DNA of 64,000 bases, from assembly GCA_023376005.1 (NCBI GenBank), contig CM042157.1:58001792-58065791 (forward strand), in the 5' to 3' direction. The DNA comes from Doryteuthis pealeii (lineage: Eukaryota; Mollusca; Cephalopoda; Myopsida; Loliginidae). Position numbers and translations under genes: made by a program. Of the stretch, positions 13,531 to 26,184 are shown one piece after another. Under the pieces are notes generated by a model. The model was not told where the DNA came from, did not search any database, and saw only the letters and a list, made by a program, of their open reading frames with translations. Position 1 is the first letter of the stretch; each line of letters starts with the position of its first letter.

Positions 13531-13599
13531 CAATTAATTAATACACATGCAATCATATATACAAATAAACAAGATTTTTGGCCTACAAAACAAAATGAT

Positions 13600-15193
13600 C
13601 AACAAATATATCTATCTCAGTCTATTTCATATCTATCTATCTCAGTCTATTCATATCTATCTATTAGTCTATTCATATCTATCTATCTCAGTCTCATATT
13701 CTATCTATCTCAGTCTATTCAGTCTATCTATCTATAGCCTATTCATATCTATCTATCTATCTAGCTATTCATATCTATCTATCTATCTATCTTCTATCTC
13801 CGCCTATTCATATCTATCTATCTATCTCAGCCTATCATATTATCTATCTATCAGCCTATTCATATCTATCTATCTATCTCAGCTATTCATATCTATCTAT
13901 CTCAGCTACTCATATCTATCTATCTATCTCAGTCTACTATATCTATCTATCTATCTCTCAGTCTACTCATATCTATCTATCCTATCTACTCTATCTATCT
14001 ATCTATCTATCTACTCATATCTATCTATCTATCTATCTATCTCAGCCTATCAATATCTATCTATCTATCTTCTCAGCCTACTCATATCTATCTATCTATC
14101 TATCTCAGTCTAATATCTATCTATCTATCTATCTCAGTCTATCTCATATCTATCTATCTATCTATCTCAGTCTACTCATATCTATCTATCTATCTATCTC
14201 AGTCTACTATATCTATCTATCTCAGTCTACTCATATCTATCTATCTCAGTCTACTCATATCTATCTATCTCAGTCTACTCATATCTATCTATCTCAGTCT
14301 ACTCATATCTATCTATCTCAGTCTACTCATATCTATCTATCTCAGTCTACTCATATCTATCTATCTCAGTCTACTCATATCTATCTATCTCAGTCTACTC
14401 ATATCTATCTATCTCAGTCTACTCATATCTATCTTCTCATCTATCTATCTATCTATCTCAGTCTACTCATATCTATCTATCTCAGTCTACTCATATCTAT
14501 CTATCTCATCTACTCATATCTATCTATCTATCTATCTATCTAGTCTACTCATATCTATCTATCTATCTATATCTATCTATCTATTACTCATATCTATCTA
14601 TCTATCTCCGCCTACTCATATCTATCTATCTATCTCCGCCTACTCATATCTATCTATCTATCTCTAGCCTAACTCATATCTATCTATCTATCTCAGCCTA
14701 CTCATATCTATCTATCTATCTCAGCCTACTCATATCTATCTATCTATCTCAGCCTACTCATATCTATCTATCTATCTCAGCCTACTCATATCTATCTATC
14801 TATCTATCATATCTCTATCATCTATCTCTACTCAATATCTATCTAATCTATCTATCTCATCTATCTATCATCTATCTCAGTCTACTCATATCTATCTATC
14901 TATCTATCTCATACTCATATCTATCTATCTATCTATCTCAGTCTACTCATATCTATCTATCTATCTATCTCAGTCTACTATATCTATCTATCTATCTATC
15001 TCAGTCCTACTCATATCTATCTATCTATCTATCTCAGTCTACTCATATCTATCTATCTATCTATCTCAGTCTACTCATATCTATCTATCTATCTATCTCA
15101 GTCTACTCATATCTATCTATCTATCTATCTCAGTCTACTCATATCTATCTATCTATCTATCTCAGTCTACTCATATCTATCTATCTATCTATC

Positions 15194-15240
<47 letters not shown>

Positions 15241-15300
15241 CAGTCTACTCAGTCTACTCTCTATATCTATCTATCTATCTATCTATCTAGTCTCTCTCGT
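13600..15300 (+). repeat. TATC satellite, about 1.7 kb
   Basis: Repeats of (tatc)n broken by 'tcagtctactca' every 24-32 bases, i.e. a higher-order array on a tetranucleotide. Unit length is very regular between about 14220 and 14420 and 15000-15180, irregular elsewhere. The long Tyr/Leu/Ser open frame at 13547-14113 is not a gene. Confidence 0.92.
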
Positions 15301-15491
15301 ATCTATCTATATATCTCCGTCTACTCGTATCTCTCTCTCTCTATCTATCTCAGTCTACTCATATCTCTCTCTCTCTCTCTATCTCAGTCTACTCATATCT
15401 CTCTCTCTATCTCAGTCTACTCGTATCTCTCTCTCTCTCTCAGTCCACTCGTATCTCTCTCTCTCTCTCTCTCTCTCTCAGTCCACTCGTA

Positions 15492-15528
<37 letters not shown>

Positions 15529-15740
15529 CCACTTGTATCTATCTCTCTCTCTCTCTCTCTCAGTCCACTTGTATCTATCTCTCTCTCTCTCTCAGTCCAC
15601 TTGTATCTATCTCTCTCTCTCTCTCAGTCCACTCGTATCTATCTCTCTCTCTCTCTCAGTCCACTCGTATCTATCTCTCTCTCTCTCTCAGTCCACTCGT
15701 ATCTATCTCTCTCTCTCTCTCAGTCCACTCGTATCTCAGC
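15300..15740 (+). repeat. CT-rich microsatellite grading out of the TATC array
   Basis: The spacer 'cagtccactcgtatctat' persists while tatc gives way to (ct)n, so both arrays share one origin. It ends 380 bases before exon 1. Confidence 0.88.
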
Positions 15741-16121
15741 CCTGTAAGTTGGGGCTGTAGAATACACCAATGGCACCTCCTGTTTTTTTGTGGTGAGCTG
15801 TGATGCTTAAGGATGGAACCTTGGTGGCTCTGTCCATGGCATACCATACTCTACTTTGATCCTTACTTAGGCTAGACAGATCAATAAACTGTTTTACAAA
15901 AATATGATAACAAAACTGCAATTGCAAACAACCTACTATCAAAATCAAGAAAAATCCTTGAAAAAGACATAATAAATTTGACCATCCCTCACAACCTACT
16001 GCTTGGCATGAAATAACCCTGAATGAGTTGAGATGCCATAAAATCAATCAATCATCTACTCATATCTATCTCCATCTACTCATCTATCAAATGATATATG
16101 ATTTCTTTTTTTAAATTTCAG

Positions 16122-16203
16122 TTAAATATGATCGAGGAAGAAAACAAGGAACAAAAGGAAGCTTTAAAACAGTACAGAGAAACATTGGAAGAGTTTCGAA
16201 CTG
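16122..16203 (+). CDS. SHTN1: SHTN1 exon 1 of window (coiled coil)
   Basis: Acceptor AG at 16120-16121 after a T-rich tract, donor GT at 16204. It reads LNMIEEENKEQKEALKQYRE and onward to EEFRT, 27 codons plus one base. The charged heptad-like pattern aligns with the IEE.NK..QEK stretch of vertebrate shootin-1. It is in phase 0 at its start, so upstream exons must exist outside the window or be lost in the assembly problem described for 1-12835. A noisier copy is at 8144-8224. Confidence 0.8.
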
Positions 16204-19200
16204 GTAAGTTAGTTTATTTGTCTGAATTTTTGACATCAGGCTTGATATGTATTATTTTGATTTCTAGGACTGTTGTCCTCATCTTTATTGTGATATGTAG
16301 AATATATATACAGGGTAATTGAAAAGTAACTATTTATAATTTTTTTTTTATGCATTACATTTTTCTCAATTCTTTAAGTATGTTCCTTAATATATGGCAA
16401 TTAAATCTGTGTTGTTGTTTGATGGTGCGCCCCCACATTTTGCTATTGTTGTTTGTGAATGGCTGAATCACCATTTTTCTGGGAGATGGTTGGATAGACA
16501 GAGTCCACATGAGTGGCCAGCCAGAATCCCTGATTTAACACACTTTTTTCTTTGGGGTTGGTTGAAAGAGCTAGTCAATGAAGCCAACAACTGGAAGAAA
16601 TGGAAGGACGAATATGAGAATTTATTCTGCCATTCCACAATCGTTCCTGGGACAATCAGTTGGCATGCTGCCCTGTCGGCTGGGGCATTAGAATGCACTG
16701 ACTGCACCTCTGCAGAGGGGTAAAACTCCCCCAATGGTGCCACCTGTCGGTCGTGGGTGGTGACCCGTGATGCTTAAGGATAGAACCCAGGTGGCAGAGC
16801 AGTCCATGACTTGCAATATTCCACTTTAGGCTTTTCTTGGGCTAGATGGGCGGTCGGAGAGGCCCCCTCCGATCAATCGGCTGACCACGTCAAGCCCTAG
16901 CACCTATATGATTGTCCCAACCCTATTGCCCTTATGGCAACCACCAATCCTTCTTTTTATCATATGGGTGCTAGAAGGCAGTGATTGAGGGTCTACATGT
17001 CCTGGGAATGACGTTAAACTCTATCTGATAGTGAGGTTCCAGTTTTGGAGGTTTGGGGAATGTGGAGCACTCCTTCATCACCGTTGCTCCCTGGTCCACT
17101 CTGACCCAGAGTGGTAGTACCTGTTAGGGCCCCATCTATGGGTTGAATAGAAAAACATGAGTTTATAAACAAAATTGTATTATGCATTAAGAATGAATTC
17201 ATTTTACAACTTTGTTGGCATTAAATGACCCACCGAGGTTGATATGCCATAAAACAAACCAAACCAAAACCAGTTGGTGTGATTCCCAAGCATCTTGCTG
17301 ATGCCCATATAGAATTTTAAATAAAACTCCATGTTATGTCTGCTCTTCTCATATTCATTTTTTGTAAAAATAACAATTCGGAAATGAATTATAAGATTTT
17401 TAAAATATGGAAAGGAGTTACTGTATATGGAAAGAAAAGGGAAACCATCTACTCTTGAGGGATAAAGTTAAAATAATTGATAGGGAAGGACATTGTAAAA
17501 GAAGAGATTTTAAAGAAGTAGCTCATATGTTGGGCAATAGTGGTCTCTTAAGTAGACCAAGTATAGAGATGAATACAATATGAGAACCAATAATTGAAAG
17601 GACAAGATCAAATTGTTTTTAAACTAAATTACTTTAAAAATAAAAATATCAGAAAATAACTGATGTCAAGGGATTTTACACTTCAAGTTGTGCAGGAGTG
17701 CCAACCAATTTTAAAAAAAAACGATTGTGACGCTTCTTGTTATGCCTCTTGGATTAATAGGCATGCAAAAACAATGACATTATTATTTGAATGAGTTCTT
17801 CAAAAGATTTTTTTCTGCTCTTGGCATAAACATGTAAGAATTATAAACTCACAGGATAATTTTATACTTTGCACAAAAACTTTATATAAAATAAAACTGT
17901 TGCCTCAAATAAAAAAAAAATGTTGATTTTTTATAAAATCTATATTTTTTAATGTTTCATTCTACATTATACTAAAATACTAAATTGTAGGATAAAGTAA
18001 AAATAATAGATAGAGAAGGACATTTGAAAAGAAGACATCTTAAAGAAGGACTGCATATGTTGGGCTTTAGTGGCCTCTTGAGTAGACCAAGTATAGAGAT
18101 GAACACAATATGGGAACCAATAATTGAAAAGACAAGATCAAATTGTTTTTAAACTAAATTACTTTAAAAATAAAAAATATCAGAAAATAACTGATGCCAA
18201 TGGATTTTACACTTCAAGTTGTACAGGAAACACCAATAAACAATATAATTATTTTTGTTTTTTGTTTTTTCAATGAAAAATGACACTTCTTAGATTGCTA
18301 AGTGGGCAAAAACAATGATGTCATTATTTGAATGCCATCTTCAAAAGTTTTTTTAATGCTCTGACAAACTATTCAAAAGGATTTCCCAGTTTGGGTCATT
18401 ACTATGCTTGGATAGACAGGGAACACTTGAAGAAGGACACAGGATACAGCAACCAAAACATGTGTTTTACATACTACAATAAAGTTTGGTTTGTTTTGTT
18501 TTTACGGCATATCAACCTCGGTGGGTCATTTAATGCTGACAAAGTTGTAAAATGAATTCATTCTTAATGAATAATACAATTTTGTTTATAAACTCATGTT
18601 TTTCTATTCAACCCATAGATGGGGCCCTAACAGGTACTACCACTCCGGGGTCAAAGTGGACCAGGGAGCAATGGTGATGAAGGGGTGCTCCACATTCCTC
18701 AAACCTCCAAAACTGGAACCTCACCATCAGATAGTTTAATGTCATTCCCAGGACATGTAGACCCTCAGCCACCGCCTTCTAGCACCCATATGATAAGAAG
18801 GATTGGGGGTTGCCATAAGGGCAATAGGGTTGTGTCAATCCTATAGGAGCTAGGGGTTGACGTGGCCAGCTGATTGATCAGAGGAGGCTTCTCCGACCGC
18901 TGTCTAACCCAAGAAAAGCCTAAAGTGGAATATTGCAAGTCATGGACTGCTCAGCCACCTGGGTTCTATCCTTAAGCATCACGGGTCGCCACCCACTGCC
19001 AACAGGTGGCCCCATTGGGGGAGTCTTACCCCTCTGCAGAGGTGCAGTCGGTGCATTCTAACACCCCAGCCAACATGGCAGTCTACAATAAAGAGAAGTT
19101 TATATATGGTGCTATTGGAAATAGTACTCAATACGCTAAGTAGACCATAATTATAAGGACCTAAATGAGTCAGACACTATCTACTTAGGTTTCACCCGAA

Positions 19201-21592
19201 TGGTTCTTCAGGATAATTCTGACTTAGAATTATCCTGATGAACTATTTGGGTAAAACCTAGGTAGATAGTGTCTTACTCATTTAGGTCCTTATAATTATG
19301 GTCTACTTAGCGTATTGAGTACTTTTTACATATATAACTTAGAAAACCCCATAAGTGTTTGTTTTGGGGGGGGGGGCACTACATGCAATACTGATGATTA
19401 TTTTCAGAAAGTACGGCTGTGTTGGTCTTTTTTTTTTTGTTTCTTTTTTTCCCCTGATATCAGTTTGAATCTTTTTTTATTTTGAAAACCGAATTATCTG
19501 GGTTTTTTCATACAGGTTGAGTTTAGAAATAATATATATATATATATATCTCCTAATTCTTTGGTCAATTCATGGTTAAATTTTGTCTTTCTTTTTGGTA
19601 ATTATTTCAGCAGTAGGGGTATAAATAAATACAGAATCCTTAATACAATACGCTCTCAGTAGAAACTCAGCTTGTGTACAAGAATAGAGAGGAGGGGCCA
19701 TGCCTGACCTTGTAATTTAGACCTGACTAAAGTATAATGTTGCATTTGAACACTCCTTAACACACTTAAGTGGGCTAGTCCATGTGGAGCCACTGAATGA
19801 CAAGAGAGAATTTGTTAACATGGTAACAAACTAGGGTCTTCTTACAATATGTGAAGATCAAAAAACGTCTGGCTTAAGTTGGTGTGCTTTAATAACTTAT
19901 CTGTCATAGGCAGGACATGACATAAGGTCAATTTTGAAATGGAGTACAGCTGGTTTAAATTCAGAATTTTCCTTCTCACCTTTACCAATTGATATACAGC
20001 CCTGTTGGCTGGGGCTTTAGAATACACCGACTGCACCTCTGCAGAGGGGTAAGACTGTGGGTGGTGACCGGTGATTCCTAAGGATGGAATCCTGGTGGAT
20101 GAGCAGTCCATGACATGGAACACCCCCACTTGGGCCCTTACTTAGGCTAGACAGGCAGTCGGAGAGGCCCCCTGATCAGTCAGGTGGTCATGTCAAGCCC
20201 TAGCAATTATATGATTGTCCCAACTCTATTGCACTTATGGCAAGCCCCAATCCTTTTTATCATATATGTGCTAGAAGGTGGTGGCTGAGGGTCTTCATGT
20301 TCTTGGTATGACGTTAAACTCTATCTGATGGTGAGGTTCCAGTTCTGGAGGTCTGGGAATGTGGAGGGCCTCTTCATCACCATTGCTCCCAGGTCCAATC
20401 TGACCCAGAGTGGTAGTACCTGTTAGGGTACCATCTATGAGTTAAATAGAACAAAATGGGGTCTAGAAGAATGTGTTCCTATGAAGAGTGAATAAAACAA
20501 ACATCTTCAACATAAAATGCCGTAAAACCCAACCAACCAATTGTTGTAGCAAGGCTAGAGAGCCTAATCTGGCCTATTATTTTACCCATGTTATATACCC
20601 ATTAACATTGGGTATATAATGGGGAGAGAGGAGAGGATGAGATGGGTTCTTAATTGTTCTGCTTCGTCAGTAGCCATCTTTCTTCTCGGTTGATTCCTTT
20701 CTTCTTCTGGGCTGGATGTCTGTTCTTATTACTTGGTTATAATGATTAAGCAAGACTTCATTGTTTTTCTTTATTTTTTATTAAAAATACCAAAGCCCAA
20801 AAGTGTCTTCAACCACGCGGTGAGAAGTTGGCATCTAAGGAGCAGACGCGTGGGTCCTTTGCTCCTAAGATGCCAACTTCTCACCACATGGTTGAAGATC
20901 CTTTTGGGCTTTGGAATTTTTAAGAAAAAATAAAGAAAAACAATAAAGTTTTGCTTTATTTCTTGTTAAAAATTCCAAAGCCCAAAAGAGTCTTCAACCG
21001 CATGGTGAGAAGTTGGCAACTTAGGAGCAAAGGACCCACGCGTCTGCTCCTTTTGACTAACAGCCAAAATCTAACTAAACTTAACTTCCATTCTCACGCC
21101 ATCCCATTAGTGGAAGTTGGGGGGGGGGGGTCAACTAAAGGTCATTATCTATCAGTAATATAAACCCCTCCAATTTGAATTTCAACAAATTTTAATTCAA
21201 AATCTAACTACACTTACAGACATAATTCGTAGGCTACCCACAAATTATGTAACATCCATAGCTGTGTGTGAAGAGAAGAGGTGGATTCATGCCTTTCTTA
21301 AGGACATTAGTTTTAAGGACAATGCAAACAGGCTCAATTTTGAAATGGAGTACAGTTGGTTTGAATTTAGAGATATCCTTTTAGACTAGTTGTTGTACCA
21401 AGTCAAAAGAGCCCAATTTGCCCTACTAATTTACCTGTTGTTATGTATGGGTTGAAGAGATGGATTCATACCTTTCCCATGGGTATTAGTGCTAAATAAA
21501 ATGCAAACAGCCTCATCTAGTATTTAAACTTTTATAGTAGAGTTCATTTTCTATTATTGATAAATGTCACACAGCGTGCACCTACACACACT

Positions 21593-21646
<54 letters not shown>

Positions 21647-23828
21647 ATATATAAGGATATCTACTGAGTCAGACGAACCTACTATTAGTTTCGCATAAAG
21701 CTCTTCAGGGCTAAAATCTGACTGAAGAAGAAAAAGGAGCAAGACCAATAAATACTACTAACCACATTAGCTTCTCCTAGCGGTTATATGAATATATATA
21801 TATCTTATATACATATATATACATATAAATTGTTTTTTCTTTTGGCCAAATACTATACCAATAGATTATTTTTTGTTGGTACGAATATCTTGGTCTTTTC
21901 TTTTTTTCAAAAATGTTTTTCTTCCTGGTTGATGTTTGGTAGTATATTTTTACAATCAAACTCTCTGCCGGGTTTTTTCTCTCCGCAAGGATCTACCAAC
22001 ACGCTTGGTATATTATATATATATATAATGTGAGATTAAGGAGCTAAGCAGCTCAATAATGAGTTAAACAGGACTGCAGAGCGGCTATGTCTTCATTGTC
22101 ATGAACAACCAAATGTAGATGGGAATTTCCCCTGCAATGTCTGTGACTGCATCTGCAAGTCCAGAATTGGACTAATGAGCCACCAGAGGGTCCACAAATG
22201 AAGACATGGAGTGATGTCATCATTGTCTGTGACGGACTTGCAAAAGAAAGAAAGAAAGATGTGTGTGCAATGTATACCATGGATTTATTCAAGCTTATCT
22301 CTTTTCTGTCTTTTGTTTTTTTCAGTTTACGATAAATCTTATAAGGAATATGAGGATATAAGGAAAAAATATTACGAAGAAAGATACTGTCGAAATGAAG
22401 CTGAAAAATATGCAAGGCAGGTAAGTGGGACTTTGGTTTATACATGAGAAATTAAGATCAATCATATATATATATATATATATACACACCAACCCCGCCA
22501 CATGAGCAGGATGTGACACAAGGTCAATTTCTTAAGTAGAGTTTAACAGTTTTGAATTCAGAGTTTTCCTTCTCCTAGACCGGTTGCCTAACTAAGGTTA
22601 AAGAGTGTAGTCTGCCCTACTATTTATCCATAGTTGGAGGGAGAGTAAGATTCATACCTTTCCCAAGGGTATTAGCACGAAGTGAAATGCAATTACCATA
22701 TCTAGGATTTAAACTTGGGGCAACGAGTCCGTTTCCCATGATTTTAACCCTTACACTATGCGCTTCCATCAATCAAATATAAAAGTTTCTATGTCGAGAT
22801 GCATGTGCATTTTTATATTCAATTGTACAATAAGCACATTGGGCATTAGGGTAGGTCGATTTTGGAATTGTAACGTCTCCCATGTTGGAAAAGTTGTAAA
22901 TTAACATAAAGAATTATCACACAAAATATTTTTTGTCAAAATGAGGAAATTGATTTCAATCTTTTAAAATGTTATCCCTGTTACAGCTTAATTAATGAGC
23001 ATATCATAGGTATTGGTGATATTTTCAATTTGAATTCTAGTTATAATATCTTATTCATTTCATATTAGTAAAATAAAATGACAACCTTTTCTGTTTTAAA
23101 TATTGAAAATGCTAAATTTTCTAACCAATTTCTGTGCCAAATGTTGTGAAAACGAGGATTTTTAGTGCATTTTAACTGACAATCTTTGATACTATTTCCT
23201 CAAACAATGGTGCAAATAAGAGATCTAGTTTTTGGTATCAGTATTTATTATACAAACATACAACTTTTGCTGTTTGAGAGAATTTGATATTACAAAAAAG
23301 TGAAAAATCAACTTACCCTATTGTGCATATCGTACATAAAATTATGCTGTAAAATTAAGTCATGATTAAATTTCATATTCAACTTTAAAAGTTAAATAGT
23401 AATAAATAAGTTGTTTTTTTCTAGCCAGGTTTGTAAATCAGAAAGGATTGATTTTTTTTTCTTATCCTTTATCAAATTGTTGAGAGAGAGAGAGAGAGAG
23501 AGAGATAGGAACAGACTGTGATATATAGACAGATACGCATAGAATAAACAGGTTTATAGTGTCTAGAGGGAGAGGGAGAGACTGTGCAGGACAAATTGGG
23601 ATAGATAGATTGATTTGAACAGAATAAAAAGATAGTGTGTGTGTGTGTGGGGGGGGTAGGTGTGTGTGTGTTTGTTTGTGTGTGTGTAAGAGAGAGAAAA
23701 CCTGCAGAAATGACTCTGTTAGATAGATTTGAATAGAATAATAAGATTGTGTGTGTGTGTGTGTGTTTCAGAGAGAGAGAGAGAGAGAGAAGAACAGTAT
23801 GGAATAGATAGATAGGCACAGAATAAAA

Positions 23829-23881
<53 letters not shown>

Positions 23882-26153
23882 GGGGGTGAAATAGTGTGTG
23901 TGTGTGAGAGAGAGAGGGGATATGCCAGACGAGCGAATGTAGATAAAACTTTCTCGCCTAACCAATATTAAAATGCAAGGGAAGTAACTCTCTTTCAAGA
24001 AATAAAGAGTTTTGTCTCTTGAAAATGTATACATTTAAAAAAGATTTCTAACGACTTATTTTTATGAAAGATGAATATTTCATTTTACAGTTTGTTTTGA
24101 AATCTGTTTCATTATAAAACTCCTTATTTGACCTATTGCCATCTTTATAAAAAAAACAATTGATTTGTTGCTAAGTTTTATAATCAAATTGCTTAGTCTT
24201 TCAAACGAAGCCATTTTTAGACGGAGAAGACTTTAAAACAATAAAATAGCATTGAATCAATGCTATTTTAATCAAAGTCCTCTCAATGCCATTGATCTTT
24301 AGATCACATGACCTTAAACTCTATGATGGCTTACTCAAGTATTAATTTTTCTTATTGGTATTTTCTGGAAAAGTAGCATGTTTAATTTTTTTAAATTATT
24401 ATATAAAAAATAATAATTCAACTGTTTGCTTAATAATGGAATTATTTTTACCTGTATTTATTGACATTATTTTAGAGGGGGGATGCTTCTCTTTTTTGAT
24501 ATGAACAAATGGAGATGGGTGGATAGAATATAAACAAAGTAAAAAATGAACAAATTGAGGTAGATAGATAGATATCCATCTTCATATCTAAACAAGAATT
24601 ACGTCAAATTTCTATAAATAAACAAGAATTATGACAAATTTCTATAAATAAATTTCTAAACAAATTACGATAAATAAATAAGAATTACGACAAAAAAATA
24701 GAAGCCCCACCCCTCTAAAATACATTTAACATCCCAAGTTGGTTGTTTTCTTTCAAGTAACACCTCCGAGACGACATAGCTGGGGACGTTATTTTAATAG
24801 TCACCAGGTAGCAATTTCTGAGGCAGGAGACTGGGACGCACTTCCTCATAAATTACCAAATTATTTAAAGAAAAAAGTTTATTTGTCCCTATTCACTACA
24901 GCTTGCTTGCAAACCAAATAGCAGGGGTTGGACAAACTAATGGAAACTAGGTGTTTCCATTATTTTGTCCAAATGTCCTTGGATGCACATATCATACATT
25001 CCACCTTGGACACACATACCATAAGTTCCACCCTGCACATACATATAATAGGGTTCACATTGGATATACATATAGGTTCTACTTTACATGTGCATCATAT
25101 GGGTTTTACCTTGGATGCACATATACATTCCAAGTTGGATGCACATTATCATATGTTCCACCTTAGACACACATTAGTATACAGTTCACTTTGGACACAC
25201 ATTAGCATACAGTCCACTTTGGATGCACATATATGTTGGAAGCACATTTCCTACGTGCCACTCTGGACACACATCATACATGTCACCTAAGACACATATA
25301 GGTTCTACTTTGAATGTGTATCCTTTAGGTTCAATGTTAGTCCCACATATGATACATTTCACCTTGGACTCACACATCATAGGTGCCACCTTTAACTCGC
25401 ATGAGTCTGTATGTGGGACTCCTATATCATAGATTCCACCTTGGGCTCACATATTATATGTTCCCCATTGAATGCACATACAAGTCCAAAGTGGAATTCA
25501 TATATCAAAAGTTCCACTTTATACACACATGCCATTTTTTTCTTCTTTGTCAGGGTGGCCTAAAGTCGGTATCATCCAATCAGCGATGGAGTCTATCCCC
25601 TTTTCATTAGCGCTAAACCAAGGAGATTGTTTTTTTAGCGTCTGAGGTGGAACGCCACACCTATCATCAGCTCCTTACTTGACTGTACAGATCCCTGTGC
25701 TACTCATAATTAGTTTCAGTAAATTGCCTACTACTTATATCTATAAATATACTCTTATGAGTCCTACCTCATAGGACTCATTCAAACCGGGTAGGCCACA
25801 TACTATAATGGCATCCATTTAGCGCAGTGTTTCTCAACCTTTTTTGCCATCAGCTACTTACTTTACCACACAGATCCCTATGCTACTCATTCGCTGAGTT
25901 GGAGAGGGCCGGTATCGAACTAGGAACCTTGTGGTTTCTAGCCGAACACTCTACCGACTGAGCTAACCTGGCCCCGTTCTCCTAATATAGACCATTGGTT
26001 TATATAGTCAAATTCATAGGACTTTTTCATTCACTGTTGTGTTTTTGTTGCTTTAAAAGTTTTTTTTAGTTTTTTTAGTTTTTTATCCAAGCTGTTTTCT
26101 CTGTTCTAAACATGAAGTTTTCTTTTCTTGTTTTTGTGAGTTTCACAAAACTT

Positions 26154-26184
<31 letters not shown>

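Noticed and set aside
13547..14113. 188-codon open frame
   Set aside because: It is the TATC satellite read in one frame; only Tyr, Leu, Ser and Ile in a four-base pattern.
13600..15740. CRISPR-like array of repeat and spacer
   Set aside because: The 'spacers' are themselves simple repeats, and the genome is clearly animal.
22053..22445. 130-codon - strand open frame
   Set aside because: It is antisense to SHTN1 exon 2 and flanking intron and has no motif; exon 2 is clearly coding on the + strand.
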